Shown here in pieces: positions 1 to 8,815 of a DNA stretch of 64,000 nucleotides. Under the pieces are notes generated by a model, which ran no database searches, had not been told where the DNA came from, and saw nothing but the letters and a program-made list of their open reading frames with translations. The DNA is from Desulfovibrio subterraneus (GTDB lineage: Bacteria; Desulfobacterota; Desulfovibrionia; Desulfovibrionales; Desulfovibrionaceae), in the NCBI RefSeq assembly GCF_013340285.1, contig NZ_BLVO01000012.1:186001-250000 (forward strand), written 5' to 3'. The position numbers and the translations under genes were made by a program. Numbering within the stretch: position 1 is the stretch's first letter; each line of letters starts with the position of its first letter.

Positions 1-757
1 GCGCTTCAATGAGCGTGAGCGAAACAGGCGAGCTGCAGCATTGCCCGTGGTCGCGCCCGCAGCGGGGTGCGGGAGGCAGATTCGTCAGCTCGCGCTCAAT
101 CTGCGCTTCGAGGGAGAGGTAGTTGGCGATGAAGGGAGCAAGGTCCACAGTCTTGCCGAATTCAAGAGATGGTTCTCGAATCGTGAGCGGCGGGTTCTGC
201 TTGCCGTATTGCCGGACCGTGCGCCACTGGTCGTAGTTGGCAGGCTGCGAGCGCAGGCGTCTGAGGGTGCGGGTTGCGAGCTGCTGCCCCATGCCCTTGC
301 GGAGCAGGTAAGCGTTCAGCACGGTGCCGGTTCTGCCGATGCCGTGGCGGCAGTGGATGTAGACATGCTTGCCGAGGAACAGGGCCTCATCTACCCACTC
401 CAGCGCCTGATCAAGCGCTTCGAGTTCCGGGGCTTCTTCATCTATGACCGGCAGGTGATAGACCTCAAAGCCGAACTCGCGTTCTATGTGGGCCAGCTCC
501 GCCAGCTCATCGCACAGGTTGAGAATGCACTGAATGCCCTGTTCGCGCAGTGCCATGAGGTGCGCCCGCCTGTGTGGTGCGGGACCTGCGCCAAGGTGTG
601 CCGTGACCCAGTGCACAGGAAAAAGGGGATGCGGCGGGGGCGCGTCGGATGGCGGCTCAGCCCGCATGAAATCCGTGAGGCAGCGTCGTATGGTGCAGCC
701 GAGCCGCTGCAGCAGATTGGGCGTCGCGTTATCCTTCTTATCGGCTGAACCGTCCAT
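1..757 (-). CDS. Dual-specificity/tyrosine phosphatase fused to a YkgJ-like Cys cluster (3' end cut by window edge)
   Basis: The reading frame starts at ATG 757, two bases after the stop of the dikinase-like gene, and stays open to base 1. The protein has the cysteine-phosphatase signature HCRHGIGRT, with catalytic Cys about 136 and Arg about 142. An upstream aspartate in HLPVIDEEAP (about 106) fits the general acid. After the phosphatase domain comes RCGRDHGQCC followed by PVSLTLIEA, which resembles the start of YkgJ/UPF0153 zinc- or iron-chelating domains. The fusion is my reading and the C-terminus is not visible. The two-base spacing implies co-transcription with the dikinase-like gene. 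The substrate is unknown. Confidence 0.8.
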   Translation of the reverse strand, partial: MDGSADKKDNATPNLLQRLGCTIRRCLTDFMRAEPPSDAPPPHPLFPVHWVTAHLGAGPAPHRRAHLMALREQGIQCILNLCDELAELAHIEREFGFEVYHLPVIDEEAPELEALDQALEWVDEALFLGKHVYIHCRHGIGRTGTVLNAYLLRKGMGQQLATRTLRRLRSQPANYDQWRTVRQYGKQNPPLTIREPSLEFGKTVDLAPFIANYLSLEAQIERELTNLPPAPRCGRDHGQCCSSPVSLTLIEA

Positions 758-759
758 GA

Positions 760-3234
760 TCATTCCCGCTTTTCCAACGCTTCCAGATCCTGCAGAAAGG
801 CCTGTTCCGTCTCGTCAATCTGTTCGTACCGGGTGAGGCCCATGTCCATCATGCGGGTGCGGGCCAGCAGCAGTCCCAGCATGGCCAGCCTTTTCTGAAT
901 TTCGGAGTCCTCTTCTGCAGGGTGGCGGGCGTCCAGCAGGTCGCCGCGCGTGGTGACGAAGAAGCCGAAACGGGAAAGAACGCGTTCTATGAACTGCAGC
1001 CGCAGAATCCGTTGTTCCGGTCTGCCGCCGCCGCCCTTGAAACGGAATTTGATGTAGTTCTGGCGTGCTTCCGGTCCGCACAGGGTGTCTATGACCGAGA
1101 AATGGTAGCCGAACCGCACCATCATGTGCAGGTAGGTGTGCGAGAGCACGGCATAGCTTGCAAGCTGCGGGGAATCCGGGTTGATGATGCCCGCGCTTAC
1201 GCGGTCCAGTTCGTTCCAGTCCACATGCTTGAGGTTCGTGGGCCACTGTACGCGATTGCAGGAAAGGCCGAACCAGAGCGCCCACATGGGGACGGAGCGG
1301 ATATCGTCCGGCGTGACATCGGGCTTGCCTGCGGCGGAGTGGAAGAGGCCGTCTTCCAGATTGAGCAGGTACAGGGAAATGGGAATATCCGATTTCAGCT
1401 TGCGCGCGCCGGAAAGCCCGCGACCGGAGCGGCCCACAAGGGTGAACATCTCTTCCACGCCCCGTTCGTGGGCAAAGCGCACAAGGTCGTGCATGGACCG
1501 GCAGAATTCCGGGGCAAAGTTGTCTGCCATGGGGTCTGTCAGGTTGAGCTTGGCTATGCGGGGCATGGCCATGCCAAGCCTGCGCATGGCACCGAGCTGG
1601 CGGTGCATGACGGGCGGCTTTTCCGGCAGAAAATCGGGGCGGCCCGCGTGCACTGTGCCGGTGATGCCGTCCACGGTGACGATGATGCCGTTTTCCAGCG
1701 ATTCAAGGCAGCCTGCCGCATCCACGATGACGGGAACGCCGAACTCGCGGGCGACAGAGGCAAAATGGCTGGCGCGGCTGCCCTTGAGTGCGATGACGGC
1801 GGCCACCCTGTCTATGACGCGGGAAAGCGCAGGGCCGAGATTGCGGGTAACCAGCACCGAGCCGCGCGGCATGTCCTGAATGTCGCTGCACTGGGGAATG
1901 ATGGTGGTGCGCCCTGCGGCAACGGCCGATGCACCCGCAGGCGTGGCACTGATGAGTACCGGCAGGTCCGGCGGGGCGTGATGCAGCATGGCCTCTGCCG
2001 TTCTGTCCGCCTGAATGGCGCGGCTTTGCAGAATGTGCAGGCGGTTGCGACCGTCCATGGCCCATTCCACGTCCTGCGGCGCGCCGAACAGGTCTTCGAG
2101 CTGCATGGCGTGTTCGGCAAGGCGTTTGAGCGTGGGCGTGGGAACGGGAAAATCCGCAGGCTTATCGATAAGTCTGTGGCTGGGGCGGCGGGAGAGCAGG
2201 GCCGTATGGGGCGAGGTGCTGCCGTCCACCAGTGCTTCGCCCAGCCCTTCCACGGCAAACACGGCAAGAGCACCGTGCTCTCTGTCCGGCACGGGCAGGT
2301 TGGCGTGCATTTCCGGATCGCGGGTGTAGACGACACCGGCGCAGGCAGGCTCGATCATGGGCATGATGAGCACGCCCATGGGCGTTTCGGAATCCGCAAG
2401 CCCGTGCATGATGCGGTAGGCAATGGCGCGCGGGGTGTACTTGGAGGCCACCACTTCCTTCCACGCCTCCATGATATCCGAGGCAGCAACATTGAGTTTG
2501 GAAGTGTATTGCCCTGCAAAGGAAGCCTCACCGTCTTCGGCGACGGCGCTGGAGCGCACGGCCAGCAACTTGCCGCCGGAGCCCAGTTCCAGCGCGGCGA
2601 TTTCAATCTCGTTGGCAATGGGGTCGGGCATTTCCGCTTCATGAATGAGCAGCTGCATCTCGTCCGCAAGGGCGGCGAGCTCGGCAGGGTCGGTAAGCCG
2701 CACCTGCCGCAGGCGTTCGTCAAGCAGGGGGCGCAGTTCGTTGGCTTCTATGAAGTAGTGAAAGGCGCTGGCGGAAATCACCATGCCGGGGGGCAGGGGC
2801 AGGTCAGTGGCATGGGCTATCTGGGCGAGGTGCAGTGCCTTGCCGCCCGCCTGCCTGGAATGCTGCATGGCATCTGTCAGCGGAAACACGAAGGGCGGCA
2901 CTATTTCGGCATCCGGCACGGTCACGGCCATGCGGACATAGAAGTTGATCTTGGAAAAGTAGTCCAGCAGGTCCATGTAGCGGGTGGGACCCATGGACTG
3001 CAGCTGCTCTATGAGGCTGCGCAGCGTGGTGCCCAGTTCCTCGCACAGCCATGTGACGCGGGCCCAGTCCGCCTGCTCTCGCCCGTAGTGAATCTCTTCC
3101 AGATCGGCAATGCGCTCAAGGCATTGGTCATCAAGGCGCAGCAGCTCCTTGAAGGCGTTGTATTTGTTGCGCAGCAGGGTACCAGGTGCAAAAGCCTGAT
3201 AGGTCCAGTGCAGAAATAGTTCGCGAAAAGACAT
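760..3234 (-). CDS. PEP-synthase-like dikinase (ATP-grasp plus phosphohistidine domain, no PEP barrel), copy 1
   Basis: 824 residues. Residues about 120-410 are a PPDK/PEP-synthase ATP-binding domain, shown by LLAVRSSAVAEDGEASFAGQ, AGVVYTRDP and QDVEWAMDGRNRLHILQSR. The swivelling phosphohistidine domain follows with GSRASHFASVAREFGVP, predicting His490 as the phosphocarrier. The last 270 or so residues do not resemble the TIM barrel that binds PEP/pyruvate in true PEP synthase. They share FGYHF...FRFKGG with the paralogue at 33671-36310. So ATP-driven His phosphorylation is likely, but the acceptor is unknown, as in rifampin phosphotransferase, where another domain replaces the barrel. ATG 3234 has a GAGGG ribosome site. 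A short hairpin (3270-3287) separates it from the receiver gene upstream. Confidence 0.85.
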   Translation of the reverse strand: MSFRELFLHWTYQAFAPGTLLRNKYNAFKELLRLDDQCLERIADLEEIHYGREQADWARVTWLCEELGTTLRSLIEQLQSMGPTRYMDLLDYFSKINFYVRMAVTVPDAEIVPPFVFPLTDAMQHSRQAGGKALHLAQIAHATDLPLPPGMVISASAFHYFIEANELRPLLDERLRQVRLTDPAELAALADEMQLLIHEAEMPDPIANEIEIAALELGSGGKLLAVRSSAVAEDGEASFAGQYTSKLNVAASDIMEAWKEVVASKYTPRAIAYRIMHGLADSETPMGVLIMPMIEPACAGVVYTRDPEMHANLPVPDREHGALAVFAVEGLGEALVDGSTSPHTALLSRRPSHRLIDKPADFPVPTPTLKRLAEHAMQLEDLFGAPQDVEWAMDGRNRLHILQSRAIQADRTAEAMLHHAPPDLPVLISATPAGASAVAAGRTTIIPQCSDIQDMPRGSVLVTRNLGPALSRVIDRVAAVIALKGSRASHFASVAREFGVPVIVDAAGCLESLENGIIVTVDGITGTVHAGRPDFLPEKPPVMHRQLGAMRRLGMAMPRIAKLNLTDPMADNFAPEFCRSMHDLVRFAHERGVEEMFTLVGRSGRGLSGARKLKSDIPISLYLLNLEDGLFHSAAGKPDVTPDDIRSVPMWALWFGLSCNRVQWPTNLKHVDWNELDRVSAGIINPDSPQLASYAVLSHTYLHMMVRFGYHFSVIDTLCGPEARQNYIKFRFKGGGGRPEQRILRLQFIERVLSRFGFFVTTRGDLLDARHPAEEDSEIQKRLAMLGLLLARTRMMDMGLTRYEQIDETEQAFLQDLEALEKRE

Positions 3235-3302
3235 GCCGTTCCCTCGGAAAAATCGGTTGCGTAAGGTGTCCGGTGCTGCGGCACCGGTACGGGGTGGCGG
3301 GG

Positions 3303-3662
3303 CTAGAGCCCGAGAACGTCGTCCACCTTGCCTTCCAGCTCATCCTTGTCGATGGGCTTCACGCAGTATTCGTTGGCACCGAGGCGCAGGGATTCGCGCG
3401 CGGTTTCCAGCGTGGGGTAGCCGGTAAGCATGATGACGCGGATGTCGGGGCACCGCTTTTTGAGTTCGTCGAGCACCTGCACGCCGGTCATCTTGCGCAG
3501 TTTGATATCCAGAATGGCGAGGTCGGGCGTGGCAGAAGCCGCGTGGTTGATGGCCTCGTCCTCGTCGGTGAATACGGAAACGGTGTGTCCCTTGCGTTCG
3601 AGAATGCGCTTGATCAGTACGCCGGCGTCGATAACGTCGTCCAATACCATTATGGATGCCAT
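3303..3662 (-). CDS. Receiver-only response regulator (CheY-like)
   Basis: 119 residues forming a single receiver domain: acidic pair DD at 8-9, phospho-acceptor Asp52 in LAILDIKL, Thr80 in MLTGYPT, Lys102 in VKPID. There is no output domain, so it must act by protein contact or as a relay. It starts three bases after the kinase gene that ends at 3666, with a GGAG ribosome site inside the kinase gene end. That kinase is its probable phosphodonor. The dikinase-like gene lies downstream on the same strand. Confidence 0.93.
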   Translation of the reverse strand: MASIMVLDDVIDAGVLIKRILERKGHTVSVFTDEDEAINHAASATPDLAILDIKLRKMTGVQVLDELKKRCPDIRVIMLTGYPTLETARESLRLGANEYCVKPIDKDELEGKVDDVLGL

Positions 3663-3665
3663 GGT

Positions 3666-5783
3666 TTACTCCGTATCGTTGGTGGCCTCTGCGGGCCGGT
3701 TCTTGTCGTGGCAGGTTTTGGGGGCCTCACCGTCCGAAGATTCCAGCGGCAGGGTTACTATGAATGCGGTGCCGGGGCCGCGCGGCACGGATTCCAGCTG
3801 TCCTTTTTCGATCATGCCTTCGGGCAGGGGACTCAGCACTTCAATGGTGCCCTGATGATCCTCGATGATGCCGAAGGACACGGAAAGCCCCAGCCCCGTT
3901 CCCTTGCCCACCGGTTTGGTGCTGAAGAAGGGATCGAAGATGGTGGAAAGGTTCTCGGGCCGTATGCCGCTGCCGGTATCCATGAACATGGCCGTGATGG
4001 TAAAACTCTTCACGTCAAGCCGCGTGACTATGCGTATGAGCCCGCCACCTTCCTCCATGGCTTCGGTCGCGTTGGAGAGCAGGTTTATCCAGACCTGCTT
4101 CAACTTTTCCGGATCACCGAAGATGATGGGGAACCTGTCGTCAAGGTCGGTTATGATCTCCACATTGTCCAGCTTGAATGCGTGCCTGATGAGCTGCACC
4201 ACTTCCATGATGGAGTTGTTGAAGCACATCTCTTTCTTTTCGCTGCCTGTCTGGCGGGAAAAGCCCAGCAGGTCGGCCACGATCTTGCGGCAGAACTTGG
4301 CCTGCTTTTCTATGATGGCAAGGTCGGAATGTATCTGGCTTTCTTCCGGCACATCTTCCTGCAGCAACTGCGCATAGCCGAGGATGATGCCGAGGGGAGT
4401 GTTGATTTCATGCGCCACACCGCCCGCGAGCTTGCCCACGGATTCCATTTTCTGGGAGTGGATGAGCTGGTCCTGATAGCTTTTCAGGTCGGTGATGTCG
4501 CGCGCCGTGGTCAGCACGCCGATGATGCGCTGGCGCTCGTCGTGCACGGGTACCCGCAGAATGTGCAGCCAGCGTTTGGTGCCGGAGGCGGATGTGATGA
4601 ATGCCTCGCGGTTGACCGGCATGCCCGTGCTCAGGATGGACAGGGTTTCATTTCTGCGGGTGGGGTCAGCATCGCCGGAAAAGACCATGGATTCGGGCAT
4701 GCCGATGAGGTCGTTTTCCGAAAGGCCCACAAAGCGGGCAAAGGCCGTGTTCACGGCAAGGTAGCGCAGGTCGCGGTCCACCAGCGAAACATGGTCGGGG
4801 CTGACGGAAAGAATGGTGCGCATCAGTTCCTGCTGGCGCGTCAGGTCTTTCTGGGCGTTTTGCAGATCGTCAATGTGCTTGCGCAGGGAAAGCGCCATGA
4901 CATCAAATGTCTCGGAAAGTTCCTGAATTTCGTCGCCCGCGTTTTCGATGAATACGGGGCAGTCGCGGCAGTTATCCATCTTGCCGGGATAGTCTTCGGG
5001 GTTGCAGTTGGCACACATGGTGCCTGCCAGATACCAGCACCGGCGTTCCGTATCGCCGTAAGCAGGGCAGTCGTGGCCGGTGCAGTTCTGTATTTCCCAG
5101 CAGTTGCGGGTGAGGTTCTTGCCCGTGCGCAGGTCGAGATTGCCGCGCACCATGTCTTCCGCATGTTCGCGCAACTGGCCGAGCCGCGAGGATATGCGGC
5201 GTGCGAACTGGGTGGAAATGACAATGCCCACCAGCAGGGCAATGCCCGTAAGGCCGGAAATGGTGAAGATGAGTCCCTGCACGACAGCCTGCGCCTTGGT
5301 GCGTGACAGACCTATGCGGGCGGTGCCGACGGTATGCTTGGCAACGATGACGGGAACCGCAAAGTCGTAGATGCGCTCTTTGCCCGTGTCGATGAGCCGC
5401 ACGCTGCGGTTTTCTCCGTATTTGACGAGGTTGGCAAGGCGCAGTTCCACAGGGAAACCGTAATTGAAGCTGTGCACGAGAATGCGGTTGTGGTCGTCCA
5501 GAATGAAGGCGTAGGCAATGTCTTCATCCACTGTGTGCAGTTCATCCACTATGTTCTTGAGCACCAGCAGATCGAGAGAAAGCATGGGGTCGGCGGCGCG
5601 CAGGGCAAGGTTGCCCGCGAGCACCTGCCCGCGGCGCTTGGATTCCTGCAGAAGCGCATCAGCCGAGAGGCGGGTCACAAAGGTGGCCAGCAGAATGGAT
5701 GTGAACATCACGATAAGTGTGATGCCCAGATTGAGCTTGTTGCGAAAGCGCATGCGGGAAAAGGCAAAGGGAAGGGAAGACAT
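3666..5783 (-). CDS. Membrane sensor histidine kinase with HAMP, eight-Cys insert and PAS
   Basis: 705 residues. A membrane segment at about 17-37, a periplasmic sensor to about 165, a second membrane segment at about 168-190, then HAMP. Directly after HAMP comes a cysteine-rich insert (about 228-275) with eight cysteines in the pattern CWEIQNC...CPAY...CW...C..C...C..CPVF, a type I associate with deltaproteobacterial signalling proteins. It could bind metal or sense redox state. A PAS domain (about 320-435) precedes the HisKA motif KLAGGVAHEINTP (His458) and an ATPase domain with GTGLGLS. The start codon shares a base with the stop of the PhnD-like gene (TAATG), so translation is coupled. 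That suggests the binding protein feeds this sensor. Confidence 0.93.
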   Translation of the reverse strand: MSSLPFAFSRMRFRNKLNLGITLIVMFTSILLATFVTRLSADALLQESKRRGQVLAGNLALRAADPMLSLDLLVLKNIVDELHTVDEDIAYAFILDDHNRILVHSFNYGFPVELRLANLVKYGENRSVRLIDTGKERIYDFAVPVIVAKHTVGTARIGLSRTKAQAVVQGLIFTISGLTGIALLVGIVISTQFARRISSRLGQLREHAEDMVRGNLDLRTGKNLTRNCWEIQNCTGHDCPAYGDTERRCWYLAGTMCANCNPEDYPGKMDNCRDCPVFIENAGDEIQELSETFDVMALSLRKHIDDLQNAQKDLTRQQELMRTILSVSPDHVSLVDRDLRYLAVNTAFARFVGLSENDLIGMPESMVFSGDADPTRRNETLSILSTGMPVNREAFITSASGTKRWLHILRVPVHDERQRIIGVLTTARDITDLKSYQDQLIHSQKMESVGKLAGGVAHEINTPLGIILGYAQLLQEDVPEESQIHSDLAIIEKQAKFCRKIVADLLGFSRQTGSEKKEMCFNNSIMEVVQLIRHAFKLDNVEIITDLDDRFPIIFGDPEKLKQVWINLLSNATEAMEEGGGLIRIVTRLDVKSFTITAMFMDTGSGIRPENLSTIFDPFFSTKPVGKGTGLGLSVSFGIIEDHQGTIEVLSPLPEGMIEKGQLESVPRGPGTAFIVTLPLESSDGEAPKTCHDKNRPAEATNDTE

Positions 5784-6754
5784 TACTGCGTTCCCTCCGG
5801 AGCATCCTGTCTGCCGTCGTACACGGCTTCATTAAAGCGGGTTTTGGCCACAAGTTCGCGTATGGGGTCGTAGTCGCTGTCGGTGGCCGGAATGATGCGG
5901 CTCATGCCTGCACCGGACAGAATGGCAGCCTGACCCGGGTTTTTCATGGAAAGTTTGAACAGCGCCCCGGCAATGGCTGTTATGGTTTCCTGCGGCAGCC
6001 CCTTGCGGGCGGCATACACCCAGCCGGGATAGGCGCGGGTGGTGGCTATGACGCGCAGGCGGCCGGGATCGATTTTGTCTTTCACGATTTCCAGCGTGCC
6101 TTCACGGATGGAGGCAAGGTCATACTTGCCTGCATACACGGCAAGCACGGCCTTTTCCTGCTTGCCGCCCGGTCCGGGAGCAAAGGCGATTTCAGAAAAA
6201 TCTTCGGCATGGATGCCGTGGTCGAGAAAGTGCCCGAGGGCGAAAAGGTAGCCGCCGGCAGAAAGAGGGTCCACGGCTATCCATCGTTTGCCGCGGCAGT
6301 CCTGCAGGGTTTGAATCTGCCTGTTATCAGTGCGGGCGATTATCTGGCCGCGAAAGTTGGTGCTGCCGGAAGGTTCCACTATGCGGGCAAAGGCGCGTGC
6401 GCCCGATTTGGCAATGCTCACATAGGTGAAGGGGTTGGAAAAGGAAATGTCGATGTCTCCGCGCTCCACCATTCTGCGGTGTTCTTCAAATGTGTCTGGA
6501 AAAACCTGCCTCAGGGTAAGGCCGGTTTCACTGGAAATGTATTCGATCAGCGGGTTGTGGCGGCGATAGGATACCGTGTGGGAATATTGCGGAAGATAGG
6601 CGTAGGTTATTGCGGGCTGGAGTTCGGGTACTCTGACTTCCTGCCGTTTTGTCATGTCCACGTAGACAACCGGCTCGTCCTCGCCACACCCTTGCAGCCC
6701 GAAAAGGGCAAGCAGAATAAAGCCCATAAGGGCAGCGGTGCGGCGTATGAACAT
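5783..6754 (-). CDS. PhnD-type phosphate/phosphonate-binding lipoprotein
   Basis: 323 residues. The N-terminus is a lipoprotein signal ending LFGLQGC, with Cys about 23 predicted to be lipidated. The body matches the PhnD family of ABC substrate-binding proteins: YLPQYSHTVSYRRHNPLIEY, DISFSNPFTYV, and GKRWIAVDPLSAGGYL. No permease or ATPase gene is nearby. Instead it overlaps the sensor kinase by one base. PhnD-like proteins next to kinases often work as periplasmic sensors rather than importers, and I infer that here. Candidate ligands are phosphate, phosphite or phosphonate, but none can be read from sequence. The ATG has a GGAG site ten bases upstream. Confidence 0.88.
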   Translation of the reverse strand: MFIRRTAALMGFILLALFGLQGCGEDEPVVYVDMTKRQEVRVPELQPAITYAYLPQYSHTVSYRRHNPLIEYISSETGLTLRQVFPDTFEEHRRMVERGDIDISFSNPFTYVSIAKSGARAFARIVEPSGSTNFRGQIIARTDNRQIQTLQDCRGKRWIAVDPLSAGGYLFALGHFLDHGIHAEDFSEIAFAPGPGGKQEKAVLAVYAGKYDLASIREGTLEIVKDKIDPGRLRVIATTRAYPGWVYAARKGLPQETITAIAGALFKLSMKNPGQAAILSGAGMSRIIPATDSDYDPIRELVAKTRFNEAVYDGRQDAPEGTQ

Positions 6755-6770
6755 GTGTTGCTCCGTAAGG

Positions 6771-7466
6771 TTACGCGGTTCCTCCCGCTACCTGTGAAGC
6801 ATCGGCGGCAAGGGCGGGACTGGCGGTCTCAATAACGGTATTGCCTGCAGAAGAAAGCACCAGCGTCATCTGTGCGCCTTCCTTTCTGGCCGGTGCGCCG
6901 AGTTCGGCCCATGAGCGCATTTTGCCGGCGGATTCGGAATCCTCTTTGCGCATCCGGTCAATGCGTTTGAGCAGGGGCACGTGTTTGCGCACCTTGCTGA
7001 ACGCGAGGCGGAGCACAATATAACACGTAAGCATCACAAATTGATAGCCCAGCGGGGTCTCAAAATAGGGCACGGTGTGAATGGTTATGCCTTCAAAGCG
7101 GATCTGCATCCAACCCAGTGCAAAGGGGAGCGGCCAGATGGAAACGGCAAAGAGCGCCGCATGCGAGAAGAACATTTTGCCGAAATACTCGTTGGCCCAC
7201 TTGTTCGTGGCTTTGAAGCTTTCTTTGTCCTTGCACTGTATGGCCGCGATGGACAGGTTGTGCATTCTGACCATTTTGGTGTTCAACGAGGCATAGTAGG
7301 CGCGGTTGGTCAGGTAGATAAGCGTGAGCGCCAGTTCACCGGCAATGATGGTCCACACGGAAAGAATGGATGTGCCGACCCACATGCCAAGCCCGGCCGA
7401 AGAGAACCAGCGGTAGGGGGCTATGAAAAAGGCGTCAGCCGCGAGATAGAGAGAGGTGAAATCCAT
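6771..7466 (-). CDS. Uncharacterised integral membrane protein beside TauE permease
   Basis: 231 residues that I cannot assign to a named family. There is one hydrophobic segment near residues 25-52, a polar stretch (NRAYYASLNTKMVRMHNLS to the NKWANEYFGK region), then two further hydrophobic segments at about 98-120 and 135-152, and a basic cytoplasmic tail. The layout loosely recalls the YidC/DUF106 superfamily, but this is weak. It has a strong AAGGAG site and lies between the TauE/SafE gene upstream and the PhnD-like gene downstream. The second TauE gene (37038-38291) also has a small membrane protein directly downstream, with unrelated sequence, so a permease partner role is plausible. 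Confidence 0.75.
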   Translation of the reverse strand: MDFTSLYLAADAFFIAPYRWFSSAGLGMWVGTSILSVWTIIAGELALTLIYLTNRAYYASLNTKMVRMHNLSIAAIQCKDKESFKATNKWANEYFGKMFFSHAALFAVSIWPLPFALGWMQIRFEGITIHTVPYFETPLGYQFVMLTCYIVLRLAFSKVRKHVPLLKRIDRMRKEDSESAGKMRSWAELGAPARKEGAQMTLVLSSAGNTVIETASPALAADASQVAGGTA

Positions 7467-7601
7467 TCAGTACTCCTTGCCGTGTACATACACACCGGCG
7501 GGCGGAAATTCCTTGCGGAAGATCCGCCCGGGGTGGTTCGAGAAGCGTTTTTCGTATCGGGTGCAGCGCGATTGCACGGGATACGGACCGGAAATTTGTG
7601 A

Positions 7602-7632
7602 CCGGCGGTCCGCACCAGGTGCGGACCGCCGG
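7602..7632. repeat. Perfect 15-bp inverted repeat with one-base centre
   Basis: Arms at 7602-7616 and 7618-7632 pair perfectly around a single central base. It lies in the 197-bp gap between the TauE/SafE stop and the downstream membrane-protein gene. Neither strand has a run of T after it, so it is not a classical intrinsic terminator. It may be an RNA stabiliser or attenuator that sets permease expression above the rest of the operon. Confidence 0.8.
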
Positions 7633-7663
7633 ATTTGATCGGTATGGTACCGGAAACCGGCTG

Positions 7664-8815
7664 CTAGTAGGGGGGCAGCAGGTTCAGGTCGAACAGACCC
7701 TTGGAGGCGTAACGGATACCAACGTAGAAGGCCAGCACGATGAAGATGCGCTTCAGCCAGATTTCGGGGATGTACTTGGAGGTACGGGGGCCGATGACGG
7801 AACCCACGAAGATACCGACCAGTTCAGCACCGATGAGGGGCCAGAAGATGGGCGTGCCGGAAACGAACATGTAGGTGAAGATGGAGGTGATCATGCCGAT
7901 CAGAACTGCCAGAGCGGAGGTGCCTGCCACGAGGTACATGGGCAGACCGGCAACGCTGGTCAGGAAGGGCACGAGCAGGAAGCCGCCGCCGACACCGAGG
8001 AAGGAGGCCATGGCTGCGATGAAGAAGCCGCCGACCAGGGGGATGACGGGATTGAAGGAGAACTCGACACCGTAGAAGGTGAAGGTGCAGTTGCTGGGGG
8101 AGAAGCTCTTTACCTTAACGCCCATGGCGGAGGTATCAACCTTGGATTCGCCCTTGATGGAGGATTCGAATGCCTTGGCGGCTTCCTTGGCCTTCTTCTT
8201 GGAAGCCTGACCCCTGGGGGTGGTTTCATACAGCAGGTAGCAGCCGAGGAAGAGAACAAAAAGGCCGAAGTAGCCGATGTAGGACTTCAGCGAAATCTTG
8301 CCCGCGGTGAGCCAGGGAACCAGCGTGGAACCGGCGATGGAGCCGAGGCCCAGTGCCAGTGCCAGGGGCAGTACCAGACGGCCCATGCGGTAGTAGTTGT
8401 AAGAAGAGATACCGGCAGAGGTACCCACGAGCCACTGGTTGGACACGCGGATGGAGTCGGTGATCAGCTTGTTCAGGTCGGGAGCGGTCTTCTTGAAACC
8501 GGAAGCATAGTTGCCCAGGCCGAAGATGGTGATGTGGCCGACACCGGCCATGATGCCGCCGAATGCGCCGACGGTGGAGAAGATCCAGCCTACCCACACC
8601 GCCCAGCCGAAGCCGAGAATCAGGCTGATATCAGGTGCGCCGGGAATATTGAGGAAGCCGAGGGGGGATTCAGGATTGATCTGCCCTGCTTCGGCACCCT
8701 TGGGGGCTGCGTTGATGGCGTCCTGCAGACGGTCTGCCCATGCGGGCTCCATGCAGAGGAAGACGGTCAGAACTGTGAGCGCCAGCACCATGATGGTCTT
8801 TTTGGATTTGAACAC
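7664..8815 (-). CDS. TauE/SafE-family anion permease, copy 1
   Basis: 383 residues. The N-terminus is signal-like (membrane segment ending CMEPAWA). Two hydrophobic halves, each about four segments, flank a charged loop at about residues 205-240. The C-terminal half has the family-typical glycine-rich stretch FLGVGGGFLLVPFL. The family moves sulfite, sulfoacetate, taurine-derived anions or possibly sulfate across the inner membrane; the substrate here is open. It uses a GTG start with AAGGAG upstream. It is the first gene of the operon running to base 1. A second TauE protein is encoded at 37038-38291. Confidence 0.9.
   Translation of the reverse strand: MFKSKKTIMVLALTVLTVFLCMEPAWADRLQDAINAAPKGAEAGQINPESPLGFLNIPGAPDISLILGFGWAVWVGWIFSTVGAFGGIMAGVGHITIFGLGNYASGFKKTAPDLNKLITDSIRVSNQWLVGTSAGISSYNYYRMGRLVLPLALALGLGSIAGSTLVPWLTAGKISLKSYIGYFGLFVLFLGCYLLYETTPRGQASKKKAKEAAKAFESSIKGESKVDTSAMGVKVKSFSPSNCTFTFYGVEFSFNPVIPLVGGFFIAAMASFLGVGGGFLLVPFLTSVAGLPMYLVAGTSALAVLIGMITSIFTYMFVSGTPIFWPLIGAELVGIFVGSVIGPRTSKYIPEIWLKRIFIVLAFYVGIRYASKGLFDLNLLPPY

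Noticed and set aside
41-748. 235-codon plus-strand open frame
   Set aside because: It lies opposite the phosphatase frame, whose reverse strand shows HCRHGIGRT; the plus-strand product has no recognisable motif.
922-3219. 765-codon plus-strand frame over the dikinase gene
   Set aside because: Shadow of a GC-rich gene; the minus-strand protein carries full ATP-grasp and phosphohistidine motifs.
3186-5306. 706-codon plus-strand frame over the receiver and kinase
   Set aside because: Product is low-complexity His/Gly/Ala-rich with no domain; the minus strand has clear receiver and kinase motifs.
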